Source: Diprion similis
Taxonomy: Eukaryota > Arthropoda > Insecta > Hymenoptera > Diprionidae
Assembly (NCBI RefSeq): GCF_021155765.1
Contig: NC_060106.1
Span: forward strand, 13,914,031-13,978,030
Length of the DNA stretch: 64,000 nt
Direction: 5' to 3'
In this document: positions 1-13,950 of the stretch, piece by piece
Layout of the letters: each line of letters starts with the position of its first letter
How positions within the stretch are numbered: position 1 is the first letter of the stretch
The notes under the pieces: generated by a model
Databases searched by the model: none
The model's input: only the letters and a program-made list of their open reading frames with translations
What the model was told of the DNA's origin: nothing
Position numbers and translations under genes: made by a program

Positions 1-717
1 ACATAAATTAGCCGCAAACGGGCAAGCCGGCGAGCTCTGACCGGTAAATTATGGGCCGCTGACGCTGCTGCGCTCGTCTGTCCCTCTGCCTTCTCCCCTT
101 TTTATCTCGGACTTAAAATGATTTTTTCGACCATCGTCACACTTCCATCTTGTACCCTTTCGTGCTCTGCTCGTCAACACTCGCTACAACCTAATGCAGC
201 TTTCCTTGATTTTATGCGACAATTTATGAGGACGAGAGAAGAAATATTCCCGATTCAGGAACCTTTCAATTTTTTTTTTTTTCACACATAAAATTGACTT
301 TCTTTACTATAATCATTAATCAAAATTAGATGGCAAAGGGATTATTTCCTGGTGAAACAGAAATTCTGACAACTGAAATGAACAATGTAAAACATAATTA
401 TGACAACCTGTGGTCACTTTGCCGAAGAGCGATCATTTGTTAATTATGCATAAAACTGTTGTCGGTTGGAGATGACGAATGATCTGAAACGTGTTTTGGC
501 GAGTCTGAAACATGATTCGTATGCAGAATTATTTTAGGATAGTCTGAAAGATAGTTCTTGTCGTGAATAATTGCTGCATCATGACTGACGATTAGTCTGT
601 ATTTTTCCCATTTGTCAAAGTTGATCGATAACGGTCAGGTCCTTTAAAATCATTCGAGCAAAATTCTCGACACGTGACACGTGATAATCTTTCTCGTGCT
701 ATTAAACCTATATATCT
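1..717. other. Non-coding flank, no gene seen
   Basis: AT-rich sequence with only short open frames and no recognisable protein. The one ordered feature is a pair of perfect CACGTG E-boxes one base apart at 671-676 and 678-683, directly outside the foldback element that follows. Several copies of the short word AGTCTGAAA occur between 500 and 570. Confidence 0.5.
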
Positions 718-1153
718 GTAATTTTTTCAAATTTTTACCTCAACTTTAAGATAGTCTGCTTTGTGATCAAAGTTTTTAATGGAAATTAACATGGAAAAAA
801 CTTTTTTCTCAGTATATATATCTTAGTATAAAAGTAATAATGTTTAAAAGGAACTGAAACTGCGAGGTTTTAGTGGGCATTGGTACTACTGTCAGAAAAA
901 AAATTCACATGCTCACACCAGCCAATTTAGACGAATTACACTTCCTCTGAACAATAAAAAAGTTATATTTAGAAGGTGCCCAATTCGTGTAGATTGGCCG
1001 GTATAATGATGTAAATTTTTTTTCAGATACTCGCATTAATGCCCACTAAAACCTGGCAGTTACAGATTTTTTGGAACATTATTACTTTAACAATAAAATA
1101 TACACTGAGAAACCGGACTATCATAGAGTTGAGGTAAAAACATAAAAAAATTA
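718..1153. repeat. Long imperfect inverted repeat (foldback/MITE-like element)
   Basis: The left arm (718-about 938) and right arm (about 981-1153) are imperfect reverse complements. The best-preserved core is the word GGTTTTAGTGGGCATT near 865-880, which reappears inverted at about 1036-1051. Further matching blocks include TTTTTACCTCAACT (733-746 against 1127-1140), AAAGTAATAATGTT and the GCCAAT...CGAATT block next to the loop. The left arm carries about 45 extra bases (about 760-805) absent from the right arm. No open frame lies inside. This structure is typical of a non-autonomous foldback or MITE-type DNA element. No clean target-site duplication could be fixed, so the outer ends are approximate and the transposon family is unknown. 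Confidence 0.7.
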
Positions 1154-4100
1154 GACAGTTGTTTCTTGATTACTTGAAATTGATTTGGGGGATAGGGTGG
1201 AAAAAATTCGTCCATACCCTAATCAAGGACCACCCTAGTATACGATATACGTAATATTTGAATATTGTTGAGCAAAAATTTACGAAGGTATTACGGTACG
1301 TGATCAGATATACACCGCCTTAATAGTAGGACACTGTCAATTTAATCGGAGTCTAGAGGAAAGCTTATACTTCGGATGATATATCTGTAATAGATGATAA
1401 TTTCCAGTTTCAAACTGGGGGATAATCCATTCGTGATAATTTATGCGCTGTTAAAAGTTTATTAGTATGTCCTTCTGCGTACAAGCACGAGAGGCTTGAA
1501 TTAACCAGAAAACGATTGATCTTTCTCGACTGGGAGTCTGCTCGGCGGGAACAACGCGTATAACGCGCGTGTCTTATAGGTGGGTACCGGGGCTCCCCGG
1601 GTGCATGGAAGGCAATGAAACCCGTACTCACAGACAGCTGGACGAACACCTTTGATAAAACGTTGCCGAGGTCCGGCCCAGCTATCCTGAATGAATAAAG
1701 CATGAACAAAGTTGTGAATATTCAAGTGATTAGTCACACGATTCCCGCCCGGTGTCTCTCGGAATCGATATTATAGGCTATAGATATTAATAGATTCTGA
1801 TGTAACCTCGAATAAAGGATCGTCCGGTGTTATACGCGACTTGTCTCAGCCGGACCGGTCAAATCCTTTCGACTTTAAGTCACAGATTCAAGATTAACCG
1901 GTGATATATCCTACGCCGACTATTACTTTCGACACGATCGCAGGTATTATAAGTTTCCAGAGATTTATCTCTTCGCTACAGATAAACTGGTACATTAGCT
2001 CGAATATATAAAGCAAAACACGCATCGTCGGAGAGTGACGAAACGATAATCAGCTCCCAACTGTAACCCTCTTTCGATATTTATTAGTCTAAAATTATTT
2101 ATTAGAGGAATAGCAGCACTTTCAAACAGTGCAATAAAATTCTTTTCACCTTTAGTTTTACAACTCCGCGCGTGTTGGGAAAGAAAAAACAGTCGTCATC
2201 GGTCCGCGGCCTCTGACCCCGGGTTGAGAAGATGAAGATCTTGGAATACGAGTTCTGGGCCGTAAATTGATTGAACGATTTACAGTTAGAGGTTCGATTC
2301 GAGTCTCCAGAGCCCGAGGCACCCACGTATCTACAACATTTTAATATATTCATAGCTCATTGTCAGCGCCAATTGACTTACCATGTCCGGCGATGCAGAT
2401 AGCATATAATCTGAGATACCGGATTTTTCCAACGCGTGGATCGACAAGAAAGTAATCAGCTGATCGCTGTAACAGTAAGCCGGCCCAAAACTTTTCTACT
2501 AGTCAACACGGGTGGAGGTCGAAACTTGGAAGGGCCGATATTTCGAAATTTCAAACATGCGAAAATAAAATAACGAAAGACGAATTGTTCGAAATCTTGA
2601 TTTTCGATAGTGTCACTGATTAGAATCACGACTGATCAATGACGCTTTAAAACTGCTAATTTGAGCATTGAATGTAACGATTCTCTTGGACAAGTGTACA
2701 CACGCACTTGAATCCCTCGTTAATTTAGAATTTCATTGCAAGGTAAAAATAATGCGAAAATAAATGCGAACAATACGATTATACTCGTAGATTCAGCGAG
2801 AGAAATAAGAACGCGGGAAGAGCCGTAGCTTCTCGCGAGCAGTTTTACAACTCCGCAGCTCGCCAGGGCTACCAAGTGGAACAGGAATGAGACAAGACGC
2901 GAGCGACCACACGCGTCGACGAGCAGATAAACTGATTGAAATACGACCTGCATTTTCAACGTTGTCGCGCGAACCGGCCCCCGGTGACATATATACCGAC
3001 CACGTTCCACGTTTTGGCCGTACAATGGAACCCGGGGAGGCTGCACAAACTTATTAACTTTCGGTTCCGCGCACGAGGTTTCACTTTTTAAAACCTTATA
3101 GCTGCAGCGATTCGGAAGGTCGGTGAGTAAGTAGTCGATTCCGAAACTCAGTCGATCCCAGCAAGCCGAAGACCGTTTGGTATAATATCCGATTCGAGAA
3201 GGACAGCAACGCGAGGATAAGACGAAGACCTTGCGGTGAGAATTTCCTTGAGTTAGGCGTAAGCTCGGTCGAAGAACGTGGTAATAGGACGTGTCGTGGA
3301 GTCACGAAAGAAGCGTGGCTCGCGTACGGGATTTGAATGCAGTCCACCCTTGGCTGCCGCGATGGTTGCACATAAATTTGGTTCGGTATACGCTCGCTCG
3401 ATGGACACGCGACCCGCATGCTTAAACATACGCAGCGTTCGGTGCATGCCACTTTGGTTAACAAAATAGAGCCGATTCGATCCGATTCGATCTGCGGCGC
3501 GGTATACAAGTAAGTACGCCTTATACCCTAGGCTGCTCGAAGCGGTATCTTCATCGCGGCTCGGGAGCTCAATCCTTCGGTAGCCTTTAAATTACCCGTA
3601 TTTTTCTCGAACCTCAGTGAACGCCGCTCATTCGAAACTGTAGTTACCTACACACGTCGAGAATAACGCTGGAGGCTTATTATCAGCTACATCATCGGAT
3701 GGAGGGGGATTTGGTGAATTCAAACGAGAGACGAAACGGACACCGAGCAGTTCGTCACCGTTTGTGGAATCTCACGACTCCATGTGTAAAATTTCAAGGA
3801 TCGAGATTTTTCCTACTTTATCGTGTTCCGAACCGCGTCCAGAATTATGTCGACAGGGCCGATTCACCGCCCTTGACAAGTCGATTTGCACCACTGTCGA
3901 AATCTTCGAAACGAACTCTGCAGTTGTCACGATACATAACTGCAGTTTCTTTCCAGTTTAGAGTTCGATTCCCACGATCTCCAGAATTCACCGCGATGTT
4001 CTAAGAATATTGAGGATACCCAAAGGAGCAGGAAGGCATAGGCAAGCGAGCGATCTGCGGGGTCAGTTTGTAAATTCTAACTCGAAGCAATTAAACCGAA

Positions 4101-4810
4101 ATTGAAAATGACAAGGTGAGGAGGAGGGTCGTTTCCACGTTAGAAGTGAGTCCTCGGAGCGACGCGACGTCGAAGAACAATGAAGAGGTCCGTGGTTAGA
4201 TCTGTCAGTCGATCCGTGAATGGAATGAATATAATTCCCGAGTCTCGATCACCGCGTTGTTCCGCGACTTGGAAAGTACATACATTGGAAGAAGGAACGA
4301 CGCCGGCCGTTGACGCAGAGCCGTTCTCGCAACAGGATGTCCGGGGTCACGCCACTGCGAGCGGGAGGATCTGCAGATTCGGTGATTCAGACTCGCGGTG
4401 CTTGATCGCCGGAGTCGAAACGGACGTAGGCATGCACGGGTCCTTAGACACCGGGTTATACCGGAGCCTCGGCGATCCGCCCTCGTGCTTGTTGCCCGAT
4501 GTACATGGTAGGTACGCCAATTCGTCGTTGGCTGTCTGCCGAGCTTCTCAATCATCCCACACGCTCGCACCTTGTAATTCAGAGAGAAACCACTCGAGGA
4601 ACAAATTACGGCTGCTGCGCACGGCGGATTGCTCTTATTCCGTTCCCTTTAGCACTGCAGCCTGGCCGGAGGTGTAGGTGTATAACCGGCGTGGTGATAC
4701 CTAGAAATCCTCGTGTTATATACACCCCGCAAATGAGGCTCACGCCTCGCGTAAACAAGGGTGTATGACAGTCGGCCGTCTCCGCTTTTCTCGAGTCGTT
4801 CGCGAAAGGC

Positions 4811-4848
4811 TGGCAGGCGGGCAGGCAGGCAGGCAGGCAGGCAGGCAG
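4811..4848. repeat. (GCAG)n microsatellite
   Basis: About nine tandem copies of the tetranucleotide GCAG/GGCA, followed by degenerate copies to about 4866. Confidence 0.9.
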
Positions 4849-7260
4849 CGAAGCAGGTAAGCAGGCATGGAACCGCAGAAGACGCAGCGAGAGAAAAGAA
4901 ACGAAAAGGATGGGAATGAAAAGAAAATAAGGGAGTTATTTACGAGGCAGCGCCGCGCTATAACGAGCGTCCCGACTACTCCACCGACCGACCGAACTTC
5001 TTTCGGAGGTTACCGAGCTTACCGGGCCTTATGCGGCCTTACCGAGGCCCGGGACGAGGGCACCGCGATCAGCTCTTTCGGAGGAGTCGTCAAACCCCCG
5101 AGCAAGCCTCGATACCGCGTGCATTCGGTATCTCGACAGTCCCAAATGAGTTTTGAACAGAGTTGTGGCACGATCTTAGAGGTAGAGTTGATAATTTTTA
5201 CAGAAGTGAGAACAAATACAAAAGGGGTTAAAGGCTGCGATGCCCGTTTTTATCCAACGCTGAAAGCATCTCCCCGCAGCCTTGATCGGCTCTCTCCAGC
5301 TGCGTTATGCGTAATGTATTCCTAATGGAAGGTTTCCTGTCCACCAGATATGCATATTATGTGATCCCGGGTCGTGCAGGTATAACTTAACAAGCTTACG
5401 TCAAAGGGAATGGTTTTCCTTAATCGGTTGACTCACCCGGGAGCCGATCTCCTAGTCCCGGGTTGCCGGTTAAAATTGTAGAACTTGGTTTTAACCCCGT
5501 GGCGAAGCGAGGAATATAATCGGGTAAATATTATCACCTGGAAACATGATATCCCCGTCTCACCGCTGCACTGCAGAGCCCTCCAGATATACACTTTCGG
5601 TCGTAACTCGGTCTGGTAGCTCGTAAATTTAATCATTCCTGCGAAAGGAACACAGCACGCGGGCATCATCACACCTCACAGCATCTGCATAAAGAGATAG
5701 TCGGTTACACGCGTAGTCCAACCTGTAGAGATTGAAAATCCTTCCCACAGCCGATTCCCCCGGTGCTCCGGAATCGCATGATTGCGATAGCTGCAATCGA
5801 TACACATACCAGCAAGTCGGCAAATTCCCAGACGCCGTGACACAGTGGTAATAATAGATTACACGGTGAGAAAGAACCGGCGCGAAAGAGGAGGTCGGAC
5901 CCGATCAGGCCCGTAACGGATCGTAGGATGTATATCTAGGCTAGGAAAGAAACCTTTGGAAGGCATAATATCGGAGCCCCCGTCGACTTGCGGTTGTCTC
6001 TCGAGTGGTGGGTATTCGTCGGCGATGAATCATGAATTGGCGATCGGTACGCCATGCCATGCCATTTGAATAGGCCGGTTCCTGGACACCCCGCGATGCC
6101 CGTACGACCGACGACGCGACATAACAAATGGCTGTTTTACGTCGGGAGAAAATGAAGGGAGCATGACGCGTTGATTTCGGCCCTCGGACTCTCGGCTGCA
6201 GGGACACTCCTACGGGTGCCTCGGCCGACGGAGACGTAGACGAAGACGAAGACGAAGACTCGGGGACGCGCGGAAGATCACCGGCAGGATAGGTGTTAGT
6301 TGTCGGTACCCGCGCCGCGAGACCAGTGTTACCGCAACGAGCTACGGGACCCGGAGCAGTGACAGCCATGGGCAGGAATTAGCATGGGATAATGGGACCT
6401 GGTGCCGAGTACCCCCGTCGGGTTCCTTAGCCCGAATCGGACCCGTGGCACAAATTATGCCCAGCTGAGTCATATATTTTTCAAAGCTATAGATCCCGGG
6501 TGCATGGCAGAACCATAACCGTCACGTTGTATTTCAGACGAGGAATCGAAATTTCCCCATCAATATAGAGACCGCGCTGTCAAGAAGTTCCCGATTCTAT
6601 AACCCGTGCAGCAGGACTGTTAGGCCAGTCGATCGCGACACGGCAAAAAAATAATTAAAAAAATACCTGACTGTCAAGAAATATTTCATTTAATTCTGTG
6701 GTAAAGATTTGAGATTGGTAGATCGCACGGAGTCTGGACATTAAACGGTAGATCTTGGGACTGATCGAGTTGACCATCCCTGCTATACGGTGCTTGGATC
6801 GGATACTTTAATTCCGAAGTCCTTTAAATGTCGGAACGCATCTGGGCCCGATATATCAACGAGTGATTGGCTCGCGAAGGTTCTCTTATTCGTTTTGAAT
6901 ATTTTGTCGGTTTTCACATTCTCCGCCTCTGCACCTTCTTCGAAGCCTAATAATCATAAACATGTTTTTCATGACACAGCGATTACCGGGGTGACTAGCA
7001 GCCTGCTGCAACATTTCACATCGCCTCGAAGCCCGATCGTTCTCTCCCGCAAGGGTCACGCCGCGCCGGAGACGGGCCGTGAACGGATTCACATCGAGAT
7101 TTATTCGCAATTTGATACTTCATCCGGACTCTGTTTTACGCCAGATCCCCGTCCTTACCGTCAAACCACAAGGCACATGCACGGTGAATACTTGCGTGGA
7201 GCCTGACCGGATACCGCCATAACACATGGAGAGCTAGACGACGAAGACGATCTGTGGTAA

Positions 7261-7292
7261 TCATCACCAATCACGACCAATCACGACCAATC
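7261..7292. repeat. Triple 10-bp tandem repeat containing CCAAT
   Basis: Three units of the form TCAYSACCAA follow in perfect 10-bp register, so the CCAAT pentamer appears three times one helical turn apart. CCAAT is the NF-Y core. The repeat could be regulatory or simply a short tandem duplication. Confidence 0.6.
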
Positions 7293-7390
7293 ATCCCAGC
7301 CCTCGAGCTGCAGGAGGTGGAGGGCTGTGGGCTCGGGTTATAGCTGCGGCGATGATATCTCCTCGTGTCTTGGCTGACTGTGACGCGTGC

Positions 7391-7420
7391 TGTGACACTC
7401 AGTGACACCCAGTGACACCT
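7391..7420. repeat. Triple 10-bp tandem repeat (AGTGACACCC type)
   Basis: Three near-identical 10-bp units lie head to tail: TGTGACACTC, AGTGACACCC and AGTGACACCT. No coding context. Confidence 0.7.
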
Positions 7421-10400
7421 GGCCGGCGACGCCCCTTGACACCTTAGCGAAGACCACTCGCGGGACGAACACTCCCATAACATTCCCGGATGACGGGGCC
7501 CAGATCGTTCCTTTCGATAAATGGCCTCAGCCTCCAGAGCTCCGCGTGCTGCAGGCTGTACGGGGCCTCTACAGGTACACCTCGCACCAACGATAACACC
7601 CAGCAATCCTACGGCTGTGACATTTCGTCGAACGCTATCCGGACGATCACCTTTCTACGGATCTATACCCTCGCTCTTCAATGCCGATCAAAACTGACCC
7701 GGCCGCTTCAATCAGCTTCAGTCAACGAGTCAACCTTACACACTGCGGTATATGACCAGCCGATGGAAAATGACAACGGAGAACGTCATTGGATTGAAAG
7801 AAGTGGTTAACGTCTGGTTGAAATAACGCTTCGGAAGAATGACATCGCGAGGGAATGCATCGTGGGGGTAGATAAATGTCGAGAGTAGGTATTCGAATCT
7901 CGTCTTGGCAACAACCCTCGTTATTATTGTAGTATACCTATGTAGAGTCGTTGACGACTTTGGCAAATCCGGATCAAGTCGGTTGCTCAGATCGAGATAT
8001 CTCGGACGTAAACGATTTCCCTGGACGAGTGAAACGTTCAAGAGGATCCGGAGACGATCGCAAATCCGGAGATTAGTCTCGTGAAGGGAGAGAAAGAGAG
8101 AGAAAGAGAGAGCAGGCAGCGCCCCGTGGAGCTGAGGGGCCTGCGAGCTTCCGCGTACAATTTCTAGCATGCGATGACGAGCCCGAAGCGCGTTCCTAAA
8201 TAGACCTAGTATTGTATACATAAGGAAGCATCTTTGGCCAAGCTCCCGAAATATAATAATATTTCACGGCGAGACGCGATTAAGCCTGCAGAGAATTACG
8301 GGCACGCGAACACGCGATCTCGAATACGTGTGTATCATACATACCTATAATACGAGTGTGGTATAGCGGTATAGGTAGATATAATCCAAAAGAGAATAAC
8401 CACGCGATATATGTATAACCCAGTGTTGAATAAATACACCGGGCATTCGGCTAATTTGTGCCACGCAGGGACAGGTATCCGCATTCACGGCCGCGGCGAG
8501 ATATATCAAGCAGCTTCCGGGAGATTAAGAGATCTCCGTAGCTCGACGTGCAATTTAATTATATATGTGTAAGCGCGTTGACACGGTAATCGCGATTGAA
8601 ATCTTGTCCGCTAATTACAAGATTAATTAACACGGCCCCCGTCTGTCCGTCCTCCTCGTCGTCGTCGTCGTTATTCGCCGCGTAAGTACTGCGCATGTAA
8701 CCATTTAGCGGAAAAGTGATCGCACAGATATAAGACATGCACATTAACGCTCGAAACAATCGCATCTATCCATCATCCGGTCCGAGTCCGGATCTGTCCC
8801 ACCGGCGTGTCAAACGGTCCATAAAACTCCAGGAGCAATTATTACACGCATCCTTAAGCCCATTATCCAAGAAGATGATCTTTGCCTATATAGTTGATCG
8901 CGGTAAGGCGAAAGCGCGGAGACATTTGCACGCGCAATCATCGACGCTGGCTTCCAACCAGGGACCGTTCCGCCGTCCTCGGATGAGCCATCCACGGTTA
9001 AATGTCAGCGACGATGATCTCCGCGGGCGCGTAAATAATTATACTCGGTATTGGAAGAGGTGAGTCGAAGCCACCGGCATCGCGGCTGCGAGGCGAGAGT
9101 CTCGCGGTTCAGGTGAGTCAGAGAGTTTCTCGCGGAGGCGGAGACACCTCCGTTGATAATTTATAGATCGGTTCGCGAATCGCCAGCGAATATACCCTCG
9201 CGTCGTATAACGCGTTAAGGCTTATCTGCCCGCACCCAAGAACCTACACGAGGACTTGAGATACGCCGCGATCAGCCGGCCTCGTAGGCAACTCGCGCTT
9301 CATCATCGCGCGGTCGTATTACCGTTCGAAAGTTTCGGTCCGTACCTACCGTACCTGCAGCTTCTTCGTCATTATATATATATAGAATTATGAAACGTTG
9401 ATGTTGTTATACCAACGACGCCGGGAAACTCGACACCATGCACGACACACCGGCTCACGCGACTATAACCCGTCGACACCCGCGAGCTGCAGTTAACTTT
9501 GATGAGCATCGTCGTCATAGTAGGATGAGGAGGCGTATCGATGATTAGAAATTGAGGAATATCCATCTAAGCGGGCATTATATTGAGAAACTGACGATAA
9601 GAAATATTAGCCGACTTTGACGAGGCTACTTGCAGAAAGTCACGCAATGCCGATCATCCCGCTTAATCAAGTAGCCGACTTAATTTATACCCAACGAGTC
9701 GGTGGAAGTAGGGATGGAATATGCATTCAAAGGTCTTCAATTTGTTAAGCCTGCACAGTAGGTAGGTACACACACAGACGAGATAGAATTAGATGATCGC
9801 AGAGGTAACCGAAGCCCGGGGTCCTGTAACAGAAGTTGATGGGAACCAAGAGGACTCGATCTTCACATATTGTGCCAACAATTAGGTGAAAGGCACCAAG
9901 TCCTACCTTCCTTCTTGAGCGTGGCATATAGATACGCGGCCTGACTCTGGATCATTTAGCTAATCGTGCCGCAGAGGCCGATCTGGGTACGATCACCGCC
10001 GCGTGGATGATGGCATAGTAGGCGTACAGGTATTACGCGGTCTGTGTATGTTTTTAGTTATACAGTTGCCTCATACACGGCGTTGAATTGTGGGTGCGGA
10101 CGCAGTCCATTTGTTGAGCAAAAAACGGCGCGGTGGCCGTAGGGGATTCCCCCTCAATCCCGGGTACGCGGAGAACGACGAGAGTTGACGCGGATGATGA
10201 TGGTACGGTAGTAACCTTTAACGAACCGCTTGGTAGTTCTTTGAATAAAATTATACGGCTGTCTATACTCGAGCGGCGCGGCGCGGCTTGTGCCTACGCC
10301 GCGAGTATAAGCGATTTCATCAATAAATAAAAGAAGGAAAAATAAAGAGAGGAAGGAACGAATGAAACACACCGCGCGTTATACAGCTTTACCTATAATT

Positions 10401-13400
10401 GCGTAACTTTATTGCCTCGAGATCTGTCAGATTCGATTTTTGTTTTTTTTTTGTTGTTGTTTTTTTTAATCCTCTTTTCATTATACAGCACGCAGCGCGG
10501 TGTGGTCAATAATATGCATGTTATCCATATGTATGGCAAATTGAATTTACATCTTCTACTCTGCCGTGATCATCGGCCCACAGGGTACGAACGGAGGCCG
10601 CATTATTAAAGCATGATAAGCGCTGCTGCACAGCTACTTTATAGACACGATACGACACGCTCTTAGATTTCTTCCGGCTCATTTACCTACTTAGAGTTTT
10701 TATTTTCCCCCTCCCCAGCAACACTGTGATAGCCTTCGAGTAATTTGCTGGGGCTATTAGTATCATTACCGTCAATTGGCGCTACCTTTCCGCGACCTTT
10801 GACCCCCGCGGGATCGCACCCACGTTACAGTGCAGCCTGCAGGTTTACTGCAACCTATGCCCGCGTCGAGCGAAGCAAGCCTCCGGAGGAGAGAGTCTAG
10901 CTCGCGGTTTTATGACGTCCGTATTACACACGCAACGCCGCGGTGATACCTGGGTATGCTCTGATCGAGAGAGCATGGGAAGCTGGGACGCATCAGTCAA
11001 CGTTTGCCTCGGGATTCCGCGGCGCTACCGCATGCAGCATGCAGCGTAGCAGCATATATCTAACGAGTCGTTGTAGAGGATTTTATAGAAAGCTATCAAG
11101 CTCGATACTTACACGCGTCTCTCGACGTTTGCCTTACGACTTGGGTACACGTGTGTTATGTGGGTGCATGTGTGTGTGGATGGAAGCCATCAGCTTTGCC
11201 AGCCCGCTTGCGAAACCGTTCGATATATATATTTACTCCGGTGTGTAAGTAAGTCTAAGTCGCGTAATGCAACACGATACCGCGGAAAAGGTCAGCCGCG
11301 TTTTTCACTCGAGTGGGCATATTTTAGTGGGTTTAGTATACCTACTTGCAGGTATCGTACGCGGCGTAATGCCACTTTGGTTTAAATCACAAGATTAAAT
11401 TTAACGCTCACCCATAGGTATGTGTACAGACTAGCTGTATATAACCCCAAGCGAATTGTTCCAGACACATTTGCTAATTCGTATTGAACTTTGCCAAGAT
11501 CAGCAACCAGAAAACGCCGCCGACAGCCAAGGCGCAAATATTTTTAGTCAGAGCTGTACAATCGATTCAAGTAAAGCGCGGATCAGTAAGTACATTAATA
11601 AAAATGCGTGATAAAATTCGTGTACAAAAAAATTTCATCAGGTTTTACAGTGCATCGTCGGTACCGTAAAACACCTAATTGTTAATACGAGATTTGGAAG
11701 AAAAATGTAAGAAATTAGCGTCTTTCGAAATAATGAAACGTCTGAAATTCATACTTCATAAATATCTTCACACAATAATAATTTCTGTAACGTTGCGATG
11801 ACGATTCTGGTCAGAGTTAGGTATTTAAACCAGTTTAAATTGAGAATGATCGCGATACCGATGAAAGTTTCTAAATTCCGCCGCTGCGAAATCGAACCGC
11901 ATCGCTGAAGCAAAACAATGTGAAAAAGAGAAAGAAGAAAGAAAAAAACAACCGCAGTGACAAGGCAACTTCCGACCGCAGATCTCACGGCTATTCGACT
12001 TGTAACTTACGAGGCTTGCTCAGTTTGTGGCTCAACTTTGCCCGGGCGATATAGGCAGGCCGCGTTGTAACGTTCACGCGCAGTGGCAGCCCACTCACGA
12101 CATTTGCCCCGGGAGGTGAGAGCAGCTTCTTCTTCATCCTCTCCTTCTTCATTTTCTTCTTGTTTTTCGCTCTTCTTCGGAGAATGCTCGACGTTTCACG
12201 ATACAACGATACCTACAGTCTCGTTCGTGAGCGGATGACTTTTACTTTCAGCGCGCGAAGTTCGCCCGATGCCGTGCATGCTTCAGGCTCCTCGTGACAT
12301 GTTCCCTTTTCGCATAGACCTAGTCATGAACACGCACGCGATACCGTAACGGGGTGTCGTCGGGTGCACCGTGTCGCAGATTTTTCTTTATTATACGAGA
12401 GCTTCGATTTTCGCGTCTTAATGAAAGTAATAAGCGGAAATTTTAGACATGCCGGGGGTATGCATAAGCTGCTCGATTAATTCAGCTGCCGATGCCGTAT
12501 TCGATTGCTTTCTTTTTTTTTCGCCTTAAAATTAATTGTCACAGTAAGACGCCCTAATGTCGAGGAAACGAAGACGTCGATCAGTTTTATTTCTCACATT
12601 GCCGTATAAGATACACGTATAATATGCGACATACATACGACAATCCTGTCGTCGAATAAATGATTGTATTTATAAATACTTCGATACATTTTTCATGTTC
12701 GCAGTGGGCTGACTATAATATGTATACATCTGAGCAAGTTGTTTTTGTTTCGAAAAACAAAGATAGAGAGAAGAAGAAGGTACCTTATTCGAGAAAAAAT
12801 ACAAGTATGAGAAAAAGAAAAACAACAAATTCACGGCAAAGACAACTCCCTATCGCGCAGTATATCTTTCGACATACATACAAATATATGTATATTTATG
12901 TGTGTATATGTATATATACACACGAGAATTTTTTCTCTGACGTGTTTCTCGACTCAACCTTGACCCTGCTTAATGAAATAATTATTATGGCACGTGAAAT
13001 GTTTGTGTGTTGCGTGTATAGATGAAATTGAAATGTTTGTAGATGTATGTTTACACACACGCAACGGAAGTCTGTGCGACAGAAAAGAGACGATTTAGCA
13101 AGCAACGAAATACGATTCAAGCACGGCCATAGAATGAGAGAATTGAAATTATTCATAAATTCATAAGCCTCTCCCCCGTCCGCAGGTTAGACACTGTGCA
13201 GAGATGTTATAATATCTGTATTACAGATCGGCGCCATCCTACTCCAATTTCACACTCTATCCGAGCTGCCGGAGGCTTTCTTTATGCCTCTAACGTAACT
13301 CGGGCTTGTCCCGAGTTGTAAGACAGCGTGTACCACTTAGTATTTGCATTTGCATTCCCACTTGGCTGCGTGCATGCGTATGTAACATACGCGCGAGAAA

Positions 13401-13950
13401 CACGCCATCACATGCAAACACACACACGCTTCGTGAGACGCGTAGTCATATATATATGTATATATATGTACAGCGTACGTACGTACCTTGAGCTGTGGGA
13501 CGAGGAGCATCCGCAGGCTGCAGAGAGAATCGGGTTCCGACATTGAGATGGTGGTCAGGCAGATTCAGCGCCCGTTCTCTACGTCTAACGTCCGTTACAC
13601 TGGCGACATCGATATTGCATAATATTTACCTTCGCCACACTTGTTCGCCACACCGGTGCCAAACACCCCGCACATTGATAAACGCTCGGCGCGGCTGCCG
13701 CGAGGAGACTGACCTTTTAAATACAATTATCGCTCGATTCGTCCTTTGAATAACGCGACGTCTCGCGAAGGTGCGCTGCCCTTACCTTCCTGTCCTCGTC
13801 GTCGTCGTCGTACGGCTTCGGGGCTCGTCGGCCATGCCGTGCCGATACGCGTTGCGTATATTATACCTGTTGGAGAAATGACCGATGGATGAATGCCGAC
13901 GTTTGCCCGTGACCGCTATCTACGTCTACATACCTATGTATACATAGGTA

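Larger units (their letters stand above)
1154..13900. other. Gene-free region with GC-rich patches and short tandem repeats
   Basis: No frame in this stretch reads as a known protein, and no phase-consistent exon chain was found. Composition alternates between AT-rich DNA and GC-rich patches (about 3.1-5.3 and 5.9-7.6 kb). In those patches open frames appear on both strands at once, which is expected of stop-poor GC-rich DNA. Small ordered elements include 10-bp repeats at 7261-7290 and 7391-7420, a GCAG array at 4811-4848, a GACGAA run near 6236-6261 and GTC/CGT runs near 8650-8672 and 13797-13811. It lies 3' of the drumstick-like exon and probably holds regulatory DNA or introns, but that is inference. 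Confidence 0.4.

Noticed and set aside
2270-2330. tRNA B-box-like GTTCGATTC (also near 3963 and 27220)
   Set aside because: The T-loop consensus is matched, but no 5-bp T stem, A box or 7-bp acceptor stem could be placed around any of them.
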